Shown here: positions 35,917-48,277 of the stretch, one piece after another
How positions within the stretch are numbered: the stretch's first letter is position 1
Layout: each line of letters opens with the position of its first letter
From: Tetrahymena thermophila SB210
Taxonomy: Eukaryota > Ciliophora > Oligohymenophorea > Hymenostomatida > Tetrahymenidae
DNA length: 64,000 nucleotides
NCBI RefSeq assembly: GCF_000189635.1
Contig: NW_002476149.1
Coordinates: 124,001 to 188,000, forward strand
Direction: 5' to 3'
The notes under the pieces: generated by a model
What the model was told of the DNA's origin: nothing
The model's input: the letters and a program-made list of their open reading frames with translations, nothing else
The model's database searches: none
Translations under genes and position numbers: made by a program

Positions 35917-37700
35917 TATAAAAACAATTATTTCTTAAAAATCCATAATATTTATATATAGTATATGTGATGTATTTCTGGATAACTATTAAGATAATTA
36001 ATTACTATCTATACCTTTTTTATAAACCTAAATAAAATAATAATTAAATCAAAAATTATTAATATTTCTACAGCAATCGTCATTTTAATCAACAAAAAGA
36101 AAATGAGATAAAGCTCACCTTTTAAACTAAACCATAATTGCAAGTATTTTTTGCTTTTGAAAGATAAAATATTTTAGTGAATAAGCTATATATTCATTTT
36201 TATAAATGATTTTATTTTAATTGAAATGAACACTGACTGATACTTAATATTAACAAAACTATAGAGAGTATCATCTATCCATTTTTCATATTATATAAAG
36301 TAAATTTTAAATGATAATTTAAAAAATTTCAATTTTATATCATTTTTATGAATCTAATCTGATAATTAATAATTAAATATTTTTGAATTGTTTGTATTAA
36401 TAGAGAATAGAAAACAAATTAATTATTTCTTAATTTATCAATTAAGCTTGCTAATTTGATTCAAATCTTTGTTTTCTCATTTGCTATAAAAGATAATTTT
36501 ATTTTCTTTTTAATTAAATATCTAATTTATATATATGTACAACTTGGGGAAAAACAATAATAAAAATTTATTTAAATTAAATGTTATTTATTTATTCATT
36601 CAATATTTATTTTCTTTGACAAGGGGAAAATTTTGTAATTAATTTTTTTAAAAAACAAAAGAAAAAGAAAAAAAGTAAATCGAGTTATGATTAGATATTA
36701 GTAAAAAAGTTTTTAAACACCAAAATCCATTGGCCTTTTTAGATTTCCAATAAGTTTTTATAAAATATTTTAGATTTATTTATTAAATCTATAATACTAA
36801 TCATACTTAGATTATATGACAAACATCTATTAGAATTTTTCTAATAGTTGATTTGCATATGTATTTTCAAAAAAATCAATAAATCAGCAATAATCTCTCA
36901 GATCGATTGATCTAAATTTTCTATTAGACTCTTAATATATAAAAATATTTTTTAAAAAAAATAGATTTGATTTGCCTGCTGCTTGAGAATCTGATTGCGA
37001 TAGAATTTAAGATAAATAATAAAATTTAATAAAAACAAATTAAAATTTAAAAATGAATAAAAATAAAAAATATAAATATAAATAAAATAAATAAATAAAT
37101 AAATAAAAATAAATAAATAAATTAAATAATAAAGAAAATAAACACAAAATAAAAAAACCAATAAAAACAAATAATTAAATAATATAAATAAAATATAGTT
37201 AATATTAAAGCTAAAATTTTCAAGAGAAAAAAACACTAATCTTATTTATTTATTAACTTACTTATTACATATATTTTGAAAATAAATATTTGAATATCAT
37301 TTAAAAAGTTTGTCAAGATTGTGGTTATAATTTGTTCATTAGTATATAATAAAAAATAAATAATATCTAAAATAATATTTAAAAAATGCTTGATTGATTA
37401 TTTGATAGCAATTTATTTTACTAAATAAAATATAAAACAAAGATATTTTAAATAAATTTAGTTTAATTAATTAATAAATTTTATATTTCTTCCTATTATT
37501 CTTCATAATATTAAACTAGTTTTTATATTGGTAAATAATTATGCTTATTATTAATTTAATTATTCTTCATTTACCAAATCGATATTAGGCAACTTGGTAA
37601 AGTAATTTATTTATTTATTTATAATTTAATTCATTTATAAAAAAAATAATTAATTTAATAAATTACTTTATTTAATTATTTTTTTTACTTTTTCATAAAA
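35917..37700. other. AT-rich spacer with AAAT repeats
   Basis: Convergent spacer after the two-repeat gene. An AAAT/AAAATA-rich block lies at about 37030-37200; the reverse-strand reading through it is pure Phe/Leu/Ile/Tyr low complexity and is not taken as a gene. Confidence 0.5.
37030..37200. repeat. (AAAT)n-rich low-complexity block
   Basis: Long run of AATA/AAAT units, cleanest at about 37080-37125, in non-coding spacer. Confidence 0.85.
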
Positions 37701-39253
37701 TCAGTTTAAAAGCATATTTCTTAGCTTTTCTTAATCTGCAACTTAAATATTTCCAGCCTTATTTTTTTTAGGCTATTAAATTTAAGATGAATTTTTAAAA
37801 ATAGTACTACCTCTATTTATTGATTAATAATTAACATTTTATTAAGGTACTCCATAAGGGTTATCAAAAATTTAAATATTTTATTTATTATTAACTCTAT
37901 CAGAGCTCTATCTCTAAATAGAATTAAATCCAGCAAGTTTAAAGCTGCTTTTATTTTATGTCAGAGGAGAAACTCCCTTAATTAAATTGTTTTATAGAAA
38001 TCCTTTATCTTGATGTGTTTAATTTTCTTCCTCAGTTTGTTCTTCAATAGGTTGTATTTAAGAATAATTTATTCCATCAAGAATATCTTCAAAATTATTG
38101 TCTATTTTATTTTGGTTTAGATTGTTTGTTGTATACCTTCTTGGCTTGTATGTGTCGTTTCTTGAATAATTTCCTGAAGTTTTTATAAATTCCTCATAGT
38201 CTTTTTTAGTCATTCTTTTTATATCATTTGGATTTTTTTAAGTATCATAAAAATCAAACTAAGATTATTAATTGCTATAGCCTTCACCAGTCTTTACCTC
38301 TCCTTTTGCTCCTTTAAATATAACTCCCTGCGAAGGCTTAATATTTTCAAGCATCATTTCATATGAGTTAGGTTAATTTGTGAGATCACTTTAAAACTAA
38401 TTAGATTATGAAGAGTTCTAAGAATGAATATTTGAACCTGAGTTTTTTACTTAAAGCTATTGGTCTTTTCCTTAAATAATTTTAGGTATGACTTGCTGTG
38501 GTTATTCTACATTAATTTTTTTGACTACGTTGGTAGTTGTGCCAATTTTATATCTATAAGAAATAAATAAAAAAATTTAAAATCAATTTTATTAAGATAT
38601 TTGTCAAGTAGCTAATATTTAATCAGTAACTATGACTATTTATGTAATAATTACGATACACCTACTGTGTTTTCTTGATTTACAATATTTTTTGAGCTCC
38701 CTTTTTTAGCTATAATTATTTTCCCATCATAGTCATAAGTGAAATTCTTATTGCTATTTTTTTCTATCAATCTTTTTACTTACTCTCTCTGCTAAAGCAA
38801 GTTCTTTTAAAATTATAAAAGATAGTAATTATTAAGCATTTTTAAAGTTAAAGAAAATACTTTTTAATCTTTTAGTTCCTTCTCTTTTTGCTGTATCTTA
38901 TTTTATTCTTGCTAATTTTTCATTTTTCTCAAAATATCTGTTAGAATTTAAGATAAAGTTAGCTAAGTTATTAGTTTCATTTAATTAGTAGTTTAAATTC
39001 TAAAATTACCTTCGAACTAGTCTGGACTTTACATTTAGTTATCTCTCAAAGGAATTGGACCCTATATAATTTACAAAAACACATAAGTTATTTAATAAAA
39101 TAATTTAATGTTTATTATATTAATTTGTGCTATAATGTTTTCATCATAAATCCATACTAATCCTACAAAAGCTGAATCTGAAGCTTAAAAACTCTATTTA
39201 TAATAATTTAAAAAGAATTGCATTAGAGATGAAAAATACAGCAATTATTTCAT
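37701..39253 (-). CDS. Coiled-coil, Gln/Asn-rich protein, unknown function (5' end uncertain)
   Basis: Four-exon model: 39253-39158, 39061-38861, 38803-38662, 38524-37701; 420 residues. The clearest part is a coiled coil (KMKNQQEQNKIQQKEKEL into LLQQRESVKRLIEKN) assembled across the intron at 38804-38860, and a long final exon rich in Asn/Gln/Ser with acidic patches (IEEQTEEEN). Exon 1 is weak: the same frame stays open through 39062-39157 and upstream to ~39338, where RVLDLRIKSNLIVF has a beta-propeller look, so the real gene may begin further upstream. The junction at 38525-38661 could also use the TAG at 38554 with a different donor. Function not recognised. Confidence 0.6.
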
Positions 39254-39340
39254 ACCATAGTCTGTTTACTTATAAATTATCAAACACTTATTGCTTATAA
39301 ATACTATTAAGTTGCTTTTAATACGCAAATCTAATACCCT

Positions 39341-40292
39341 ACAAGACTTTAATCACACTTTTTTTTGAAATTTTTGAAAAATTGAAAATCTATTTCTTTA
39401 AATGATGCAAACCTTAATTTTATAACAATTAATTCTTAACCAATATTAATATTTTTCTTATAGTTCAAAGTAGGATTCCTTTCAAATAGAAACAGTAAAA
39501 AATAAACATTATTTAATGAAAAATTTAATATGAAATTAGTAATATGCAAATCAACACTTTAATGTTTTCTAATTTATTTGACAGCTTTTTATTAAAAAAA
39601 GAAAAATTAAATAAAAATGGAATTTTAACTACTTACTGATATCTCTTTTCAATTTATTTAAAAATATTGAATATTTGTGATCATTTCTCTTTCAACAAAA
39701 TTTTAATTTTATTTTTAAAAATATAATCAAGATTGAAAATACTGTTAAATGTTAAGCAGTTTTTATTAGTATTAGCTTCTATATAAAAAAATTAAAATAT
39801 TTGTATAGAAAAATGAATCAATTAATTACAATTTAAAAATTTGAATAACTGAAAATATTCATTTTTTAAATAAATAAAGTCCTGAATCTATAAATAAATA
39901 TAATATTTTTATAAGTTTTAAATTCAAAATTTAGGAATGTTTGATATGTTGTTGAAAGTTTTATATAGATAGATAGATATTTAGATAAGTCATACTCATT
40001 TTTGGGAGAAAAAATTAAGTTGAATATTGAATATTTAAAGATAAGCACATACATAAATTTATCTAAAGATAGCTTTCACACACTTTAATACACATGAATA
40101 AGGTGTTGTAATAATCTAAATGTTAAAAAGTTTAATTTTTCAATTTGGAGTTTGTTGAAGAGCTTTTTTTTAGCTTTATCTACTTGACTGCTGTGTATGA
40201 AAACGTATTTAGAAAAGCATTGAGATTCGAATGCTATGATATTCATGAATGCAACTTATTAGGCTTCGTAAATAAGCAACATTTAATCATGC
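39341..40292. other. AT-rich spacer, may hold missing 5' exons of the coiled-coil gene
   Basis: Contains a GATA run near 39966-39980 and short TGA-free minus-strand stretches near 39400-39500 and 39600-39690 that could be exons of the gene at 37701, but none is convincing. Confidence 0.4.
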
Positions 40293-41548
40293 TCAGAAAG
40301 AGATCTTAGCGATTTCGGTCTTAAGTTTGTTAACACGAGAAAGAAGAGAGCAATCCAAGAAGTTGTTACCAGAGTACATTTGAAGACCACCCAAAATAGC
40401 AGGGTCGACTTGATAGACAACTGTGAATTAAACATTGGCGTTACCCTTCTTCAAACCTTATTCAACCTTTTACTTTTCAGCAGCAGTTAATTCTTAGGCA
40501 GAAATAATAGTGATAGATTCTTACTTGTTCAAAATTCTGTAGTAATCCATATATTTTTCAGCAATCTTGGGAAGAGAATCTAATCTCTTGTTTTCAATCA
40601 AGGTTTCTAACAAGTTGTTAGTAGCAGGGTTGAAATTAGTCTTGCCCAAAGCAGAAATAATATCTCTTTATTGGTTTCTCTTAAGGGAAACGTTATTTAA
40701 GAAACTCTTGAAGACTTCACTTTCCTTGTATAATTGATTAAAGTATTTCATATCTTCAGCAACTTTGTTTAAAGACTTATTGGAAGAAGCACTGGAGAAC
40801 AAGACACCAGCATATTTACCGTGAATGCTATCTTCAATCTTTTTTTATACAATTATATTCATTATTTAATATTGCAAATTTAACATTCAATCATAATTAA
40901 TAAATTATAACAAAGACAAAATCAAAACATGTTATTTTTATTAGAATTCTTTATTTATACCACCTACATCAAAAAATTTAAGTTTTAAACAGAAGTATTT
41001 TTGAATTTTTATCTTTCTTTTATTTATTATCCCTAAAATGAAAAATAATGTTCAGCATTTGCAATAGATTATTTTGTAAATGTTGCCAATATAGTGCTTT
41101 TTTTAATTTCTAATTCCTAAATTTCTTTTCACTATGTTGATAATTTGATTATTTCTAAAATTTTGAGTTATTTCTTGAATTTTCTTGCTTAGCTTAACTT
41201 TTATCGTTCCTTAAAATATATTAATATTATTAATCATGGCACCTAGCTGAGATATTGAGTTAAAACTATTAATGTCCTAAATTTTGTAAGTTCTTTCTTA
41301 GCGCTTATTGCAATGATTTTTCTGATTAGAATAAATATTAAAGAAGATGATTTCATCGAAATATTAAAAGAATGAGGTGGTGGCAGATTTATTTTTTTAT
41401 TCATTTTAACAAAACTAAATTGATTGTTGATTACGGCAGGGGGCTTGTCACCGGGGACACTAGTAATATCTTGTTGAGTAGAAAAACGGTTGAACAAGAA
41501 GGGGTTGAATAAACCCTTTTGAGCCAAGTGCTTACGAATAACCTACAT
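40293..41548 (-). CDS. Mitochondrial F1Fo ATP synthase OSCP (delta-type) subunit
   Basis: Two exons: 41548-41435 and 40838-40293; 219 residues, normal for OSCP. The N-terminus (MQVIRKHLAQKGLFNPFLF) is a typical basic, Phe-rich mitochondrial presequence. The mature part begins with the family's P-P-x...G-K-Y-A-x-x-L-(F/Y)-S-x-A-S motif and ends with the delta/OSCP signature: V-D-P-x-I-L-G-G, then D-C-S-L-L-S-R-V-N-K-L. Role: links the F1 head to the peripheral stalk of ATP synthase. The single intron (40839-41434) is 596 bp, the longest in the window, ends in AAG and carries an open frame that continues exon 1 by chance. Codon use is biased (CAA, AAG, C-ending), as expected for an abundant protein. 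Confidence 0.92.
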
Positions 41549-42450
41549 GATTATTATAATGAAGATTTTGCTTTACTTTTTATTTTATTTAATTTATTTA
41601 TGATTGTTTCTCAAATGAAAATTATTCTTCTCCTTCTTTTTCTGAATATTTACAAATGATGTTTGATTTTTATCTTTTTTCTTTCCTTCTTTTCTTCTTC
41701 AAAATATATTAAGATTTTTTCTTTCATTTATCTCATCAATACTTGCTTTTATTTTCTTCTTTTCATATTTTTATTTTTGCTTTCATTTTCTTACAAATTA
41801 AAATTTACAAGGATATTATTTATAAACTAACACTAACTAAATAGAATTTCATGCATCTTGACTTGCTAATTCATTTTCTTCATTCCTTTTCATATTCTTT
41901 TTCCAATAAACAATATTTTGCGTTTAAATGGAAGAACCCAAATCATAGAAATATCCTTATAAGTCTTTTTATTTCATTCTAAATATCCTTTAAAATGCAT
42001 GAGTATCCTTTAAAAATAAATAATATCTTCTCCATTAAATATAAAGATATGATATGGAGATTCTTTCATAAACAATTTAAAAATTTATCTCCTCTTTAAA
42101 TCTAATTTTATTTAAAAAAAGCATTTTATTAAAAAGTATTTTAATTCATTAATAAATCTAAAATATTCTTCAAAATTATTTTAAATTTTAATTATTTATT
42201 CAATATTCATTTCATAATTAGATTTAAAAACTAATTGATACAATATAATACAATACAATACAGTACAATAATTATTTTTATTTTTAATTTAATACAATAT
42301 AAATCAATCATAGGCTTTTTCTTTATTTAATTTTAGAAATTTAAAATTTATATTTTTTTTACAATAATTTCTGTTTTTGTGATTTTGGACAGAAACATTT
42401 TTTTAAACAAATATTTAATTGAAGTAGCATAATTTATGTTTGATTATTTG
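41549..42450. other. T-rich spacer with AATAC repeat
   Basis: Upstream of the OSCP gene (pyrimidine-rich TTCTTTTC runs at 41620-41780) and downstream of the membrane-protein gene. A short (AATAC)n array lies near 42240-42272. Confidence 0.5.
42240..42272. repeat. Short (AATAC)n array
   Basis: Imperfect pentanucleotide repeat of AATAC/AGTAC units. Confidence 0.75.
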
Positions 42451-43128
42451 TCAATTCGAATAAGATCTCGCTTATGGGGATACTAAAAACTTTTCTGACA
42501 TATTAAATGATCCTTAATTGTTGAAATCATGAATTTCATTTTTTTTAATAAGACTTTCTTGTGCATACTTTTGAGACTTGAAAAGGATAGATAAGAATAA
42601 ACAATATATCAAAATGAAACCTAAAGTGTAAGGAAATATCAACTAAATAAAATAAATCCACTCATCAGCAAAGCTGCACATTGTTTATTAAGCTTGCTTG
42701 TTAACTATTATATTTAATTATTTGCAAAAAGTTTAATTTTGTGTATAAGGAGTGTATTAACTACTATTTTAGCTAGCCCAAGCAGCATACAAAACAATTT
42801 TTACAGTAAAAGCTATAAACTATATTGTAGAAAATATAGTAACAAAAGGATTATATTTTTTACTCATGTGATTTTAAAAGGCATAAAGTAGCAAATCCAA
42901 TACAGTCAAACAAATAAAAACCCAATTAAATAGAATTCCAACATTAATTAAAGGTTTAACTATTGTTTCATCTCCAGTCAACTTAAATAATATGATCTTT
43001 TTATACATCAAATAATTGTTAAATGTGCTGATGAAATTATTGCTTAGCACTATTTCAATTGAACTCATCGTCAAAATAGCAATAAAAAACCCATAAACAA
43101 TAAGTTAAGTAATAAAATGTTTTTTCAT
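42451..43128 (-). CDS. Four-helix membrane protein, unknown function
   Basis: Single exon, 225 residues from ATG at 43128 to TGA at 42451. Hydrophobic segments lie at about residues 6-25, 60-85, 95-115 and 165-190, separated by short polar loops. The loop between helices 3 and 4 carries several Gln, Asn and two Cys (TFCKQ, MCSFADEW). The C-terminal ~35 residues are polar and end QARSYSN. The layout recalls tetraspanin-like or claudin-like four-helix proteins, but no diagnostic motif (such as CCG) is present, so no family is assigned. It shares an upstream region of ~420 bp with the divergent TRM5 gene. Confidence 0.75.
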
Positions 43129-43545
43129 TAGCAAAATTGTCAGATTTAAATGTTGCAGGTTGCTTATTTTTTGTTCAAAATAATATTTTTATGTCAATTA
43201 AAATTTTCAATAAATTGAATTTTTGATCAATTATTTAATCGATTTCATAGAACAATTCAATCGATTTTATTTTTATTAGAATTAAAATTTTTTGGTTAAT
43301 TTTAGATATATATAAATACATATAAATTTTTTAAGATTTGTATAGTCTACTTTCTTTCAGAATAAAATAGAATCAATTAAAAAAGCAGGTGAACTAATAA
43401 TATAATCTTAATTTAATATATCAAACTATCCACAATATACAAACTTTATAAAAAGAATAAATATCTTAAAAGACTGTAATATAATTTTTACAAACTTAAA
43501 TTTGAATTAGAAATTTTGAAGCGATTCTTTAGTACATTAGCAAGG
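43129..43545. other. Divergent spacer between membrane-protein gene and TRM5
   Basis: 417 bp, AT-rich, must carry both promoters. The frame of TRM5 stays open into it without another ATG. Confidence 0.45.
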
Positions 43546-45096
43546 ATGATTCCTGAACATTTAGTTAAAGAAGATTACAATAAAGTTATTAAGGTTAGTG
43601 CTCTCAAGGTTGAGAATAAGCAAATTAATGAAGTTATGAATGGAGTCAAAGATTAGTTCTTAGATATATAAAATGTCAAAAGAATTGTTCCATTTAAAAA
43701 TGAGAAGGGAGTTGACAATAATTTAAAACTCATTCTATTGCAAGAATGCTTGAAGAAAGATTCTTTTGATTCAAAATGGCCAGAAGCCTTAAAAAAAAAG
43801 GTTTAAGACTTTGGATTAGAAATTGTAGATTATGAAGTAAATATCGGATTCGATAACATTCCTGTCAATGAAATTTTAGAAAAAATAATACCTGCTGAAA
43901 TTGGAGTACCTACTGGATATGAAACTGTAGGTCACATTGCTCACTTTAACTTAAAACCATAGGTAATTTTTTTACATAGAAAAAAAAATTTATTAAAAAC
44001 AAAAAAATTTTTTTGGTAGATTTATGAAATAAAAAATTGTTTGCTTTTTAAAATGTTTTTGATTAATCTCAAAAATATTATCTAAACAAAAAAAATTAAT
44101 TTATTTTTTAAAAATAATAAATATAGTAATACCCCTATAAGCATTTGATTGGTCAAGTAATAATTGAAAAGTTTAAAAATATAAAGACTGTAGTTAATAA
44201 ATTAGATAAATTACACAATGTATACAGAACTCCTGAGTTAGAAATTATGGCAGGAGAAAATAAACTTGAAACTGAACATAAAGAAGATAAATGTATTTTT
44301 AAGTTAGACTTTGAAAAAGTATACTTTTGCAGTAGACTTTAAACTGAAAGAGATAGAGTATTGAAACTTATTAAGCCTAACGAAACAGTATTGGATCTTT
44401 TTTGTGGTGTTGGACCATTAGCAATCAGGTATTTTACATATTTTAATTTATTAATATTTTTATTTATCTATTATATTTGTTAATAAATTAAGAGCTGCTA
44501 AAATGGGATGCAAGGTTATCTGCAACGATCTTAATCCTCACTGCTATGATTATTTACTAATCAATAGAGAAAAAAATAACGTTGAAGATAAAACTTTATG
44601 CTTTAATAATGATGCTCGTAAAGTAGTCGATATCTTAGTTAGTAAAGAAGAATATAAAAAATATCCTTCTGAATTCCATCATTTTGATCATGTTTACATG
44701 AATTTACCTGTTGACAATATTGAGTTTTGTGATGTATTCTAAGGTTTGCTTAAAAAGGGTAGCCCAGAAGTTTGGAATGAAAATAATCTACCAATGATCC
44801 ATGCAACAGGATTTGTTTCTGGAGAAGAAGAAGACGAATGTAAATAGCTAATTGAAGAGAGAGCTAAATAAATTCTTCCTCATTTCAAGAAAGAGCATAT
44901 TGAACATTTTAATATCATCAAAAATGTTACTGCAACCAAAAAAATGTTTTGTATTTCATTTAAATTAAGCGTAGAAGATGCCAACGATGAGCCTTCTAAA
45001 GGCTATACATATGTAACTCCTGAAAGAGAAGCAGAGTCATATCCCATTGTCAAGGACTTTGGCAAAAATGCAACCAAAAAAATTAAAAAAGATTGA
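43546..45096 (+). CDS. TRM5: tRNA (guanine37-N1)-methyltransferase
   Basis: Three exons: 43546-43962, 44127-44428, 44493-45096; 440 residues. Motifs of the Trm5 class-I methyltransferase fold: YKHLIGQVIIEKF in the D2 domain, NVYRTPELE, then the AdoMet site DLFCGVGPLAI (from residue 229), ICNDLNP, and the NLP motif in HVYMNLPVDN. Reaction: transfers methyl from AdoMet to N1 of G37 next to the anticodon, preventing +1 frameshifting, in cytosol/nucleus and in some species mitochondria. The open frame runs upstream of the ATG and reads as an Arg/Phe/Ser-rich presequence-like segment (KRFFSTLARM), which may hint at a mitochondrial form, but no upstream ATG was found. Intron 2 ends in AAG. Confidence 0.92.
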
Positions 45097-45419
45097 TTAT
45101 TCAAACTAATATACTAAAATTTAATGTTATATTTAAGGTTAGAATATATATAAATAAGCAAGCAGCATTTTAATTTAATAAAAATATTTTTAATCAATTA
45201 AATTATTTTATAAAATTATCATTAGTTCCTTTACTCCTTATAATTAAATTAATTATTTAAAATTTGAAACCATTTAATTTATAAAAAATTTATATTTTAT
45301 TAAAAATTAATTTTATTTAATTCAACAATAACATGTTAAAAATTTTTTTTAAATTTATGTAAATTAACTAAACAAATTATACAAAATGAAACTAATTTTT
45401 AAAATAAATATTAAACTCT
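45097..45419. other. Short convergent spacer
   Basis: 323 bp between the ends of TRM5 and the first dehydrogenase; AT-rich, nothing recognised. Confidence 0.45.
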
Positions 45420-46436
45420 TCAAATACTTTAATCTAATTTAACTAATTTGACTGACATATCCCAAAGTCTTTCTGCATTTTAAGTAGTTAAAGCTGTTTT
45501 ATTGCCTGTAGGGTGAACCTTGCAGTCAACATAATATTTACCAGATTCTAATTTACTGAAATCTTCATGGACACATTGCAAGGTAGTTTAAGCTCCAGCT
45601 TCTGGACTTTTTAAAAGAAGCAAAGCAATAGGATATAATATAGGATATACAATATTGTAGTAAGGGAAATGAGATGCCAGTTCAGTTCTAACAACTCCTG
45701 GATGAAGGCACATAGCTTTTCCATTTATTTTTTTAGCATCAAACTTCTTCTAAAGCTCTTGAGTGAAAAGTATATTGGCAATTTTACTTGCAGAGTAAGC
45801 ATAGAATTTTTAGTAAGGTGTATTACTAAAATTAATATCATCTAAATTGATGGTATTGCGGATATGAGCTCTTGATGAAACATTAATTATTCTAAATTAA
45901 GGTGTTTGCTTTAATACATCAAAAAGAAGGTTAGTTAGCAAAAAGTGTCCGAAATGGTTGGTTCCTATTTGACTTTCAAAGCCATCTTTTGTTAAAACAC
46001 GTGTAGAGATAGCCATGATACCAGCGTTGTTGATGAGGCAATTTAATTTGTTATACTTACTTTTAAATTCGTTAGCAAACAATCTTATAGAGGTTAAATC
46101 ACTCAAATCTAATTTCATGAATTCAGAAGAGTTAGGCCTTATTTTATTTAATTCTTTAATTGCGTTCTATCCCCTTTATTCATTTCTAGTAGCTAAGATA
46201 ACTTTAGCGCCATTTCTAACTAAATCTTTACATGTCTCGAAACCTATTCCTGAATTTCCACCAGTTACAATGATCACTTCATTTGATAAATCTCTGCGCT
46301 TTGAAACTTTACCACCATTAACCCAATTCTTAACGGTAATTAGAAGTATAAATACAACAGCTGCTCCATAATAATACATGGAACAGCAGCAAGAATGAGA
46401 AGATTCGATTGAATGAGTGTCTGTTTCTTGATTCAT
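45420..46436 (-). CDS. Short-chain dehydrogenase/reductase, retinol-dehydrogenase-like, copy 1
   Basis: Single exon, 338 residues. Residues ~23-35 form an N-terminal membrane anchor after a Cys cluster at 16-18. The Rossmann fold shows TGGNSGIG (58-65), RN after the second strand (NADPH preference inferred from RNGAKVILATR), D-L-S-D, NNAG (136-139), and the catalytic Y214-x3-K218 with an upstream S-S at NVSS. HPGVVRTEL follows as in RDH11-14/WWOX-like enzymes. Likely an NADP(H)-dependent oxidoreductase of small lipophilic alcohols or aldehydes at the ER face; the substrate is not known. Copy 2 lies 839 bp upstream in the same orientation and is clearly homologous along its full length. Confidence 0.92.
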
Positions 46437-47275
46437 ATCACAATTTTTAGATTGATTTCTTCTTAAAAGATTTGCTTCTTAATTAAATTTAAAAAAATAA
46501 TAATACTTTTTTTAATAGATTACTTTTTAATAAATATTAATTTGCGTTTTTACTAATTCTAAAAAAAGAACAATACATCTAATAAATTCAGGAAAAAGTT
46601 ATTCTAAGAAGGTTATTCAACTTCATATGTTAACAATGTAAATATTAAGATAAAAAAAATAAAGACTGTAAAAATCTGATATTTGCAAATCTTATGAAAT
46701 GTAAAATCAGTTTAACTACAATTAAAATAATCTTCTAATCGAAAATTAGAAAAAATTAATAAATCTGAAATAGTCTATGAATAAATAAAACAATAAATAG
46801 ATAAAAAAACCCACAAAAGTGAAGAGTTTTTACTTTTTTACAAATAACAGTGTATTCATTAAAACTAAAATATTTTGTATACTAAAAACGATTATCTAAA
46901 TTTTGTTAGTTAATAAAAAAATAATTAATATAAATATTTAAAAACAAATATTAAAAATTTTTCAATGTAATTTTATAATATTTTTTCGAAAGCTAAAAAT
47001 AATAATTTAAAGTGATGTTGATTTAAATTTTTTTGGTTTTTCAAAAGTCATTATATTTGAATAGCTTTTTACAATTTTTTACAAATTTCTTTTTTGATAC
47101 TTTTTTCAAATGAAATTTGATAGTTTCAATAAATTTTTATTTTAGACATTTATTAATTTCCAATAAATAAAATCAATAAGAATAAATTATTTTCATTTAA
47201 TTAGTAAAAAATTATTAAAACTACTTTTACAGTTTAAATATGTAACAAAAAACATAAGCATAAATGAATGGTTTT
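46437..47275. other. Spacer between the dehydrogenase copies
   Basis: 839 bp of AT-rich sequence serving as promoter of copy 1 and 3' region of copy 2. No remnant gene seen. Confidence 0.5.
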
Positions 47276-48277
47276 TCATAATTTAAGTAATTTTACAGAT
47301 AAATCCCATAACTTTTGTGCATTTTATGGAGTTATATTTTCTTTGTTGGCTGTGGGTGTAACTTTACAGTCTACATAATATTTACCTCCTTCTAACTTAT
47401 TAAAGTCTTCATAAACACATTGCAAAGTAGTTTAAGCACCAGCTTTAGGACTTTTTAGGAATAACAAAGCAAATGGAAGAATAAATGGATAAACGAGCTT
47501 ATAGTAGCTAAAATGTGAGCCTATTTCTGTTTTCACTGCACCAGGGTGAAGACTTACAGTTTTTCCATTTAAATTTTTATCTTGGATGTTCTTTTAAAGC
47601 TATTAAGTAAAGAGAATATTGGCAATTTTGCTGGCTGAATAAGCTACAAACCTATAATAAGGAGTTCTTTCGAAATTAATGTCATCAAGATTTATACAAA
47701 AACGGATATGAGATCTTGAAGAGACGTTGATTACTCTAAATTGTGGAGTTGATTTTAAAACATCAAATAGTAAGTGAGTAAGTAAGAAATGTCCGAAATG
47801 ATTAGTTCCAATTTAACTTTCAAAACCATCTTTAGTTAAAATTCTTTTACTAATAGCAGCTATTCCAGCATTATTGATTAGGCAATTTAATTTGTTGTAC
47901 TTGCTCTTGAATTCGTTTGCAAATAACCTAACAGAAGTTAAATCACCTAAATCCAACTTCATAAACTCAGTAGAGTTAGGTCTTATCTTATTCAGTTCAT
48001 CAACAGCTCTCTAACCTCTTTATTCATTTCTTGTAGCTAAGATTACTCTTGCTCCATTTTTAACCAAATCTTTACAAGTTTCAAATCCGATTCCTGAATT
48101 ACCTCCAGTGACAATAATTACTTCATTAGTTAAATCTCTTCTTTTTGTTACTGTTCCACCATTAATCCATTTCTTAAATAGTGCTAAAAGTAAAACAAAA
48201 ACAGCAACTTCTAAATAAATCTAGTATGAACAAAGACTTGAAGAGTTTGATAAAACTGTTTCAGATTCTAAAGTCAT
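47276..48277 (-). CDS. Short-chain dehydrogenase/reductase, retinol-dehydrogenase-like, copy 2
   Basis: Single exon, 333 residues, paralogue of the gene at 45420-46436. Same plan: short polar N-terminus, one membrane helix (~20-35), WINGG, then TGGNSGIG (57-64), NNAG, the Y-S-A-S-K active site and HPGAVKTEI. The core is nearly identical to copy 1 (for example the stretch through FESQIGTNHFGHFLL), while the N-terminal anchor and the C-terminal third have drifted and the Cys cluster is lost. All catalytic residues are intact, so both copies should be active. The tandem arrangement points to a local duplication followed by divergence of the anchor. Confidence 0.92.

Noticed and set aside
36952..37236. 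Minus-strand ORF of 94 codons rich in Phe, Leu, Tyr and Ile
   Set aside because: It is the translation of an AAAT/AATA repeat block.
41243..41434. Continuation of OSCP exon 1 as a longer ORF
   Set aside because: It runs into the intron; only splicing at 41434/40839 joins the conserved PPA and KYA motifs in frame.
46015..46371. Plus-strand ORF of 118 codons over the first dehydrogenase
   Set aside because: Antisense shadow of a conserved SDR gene.
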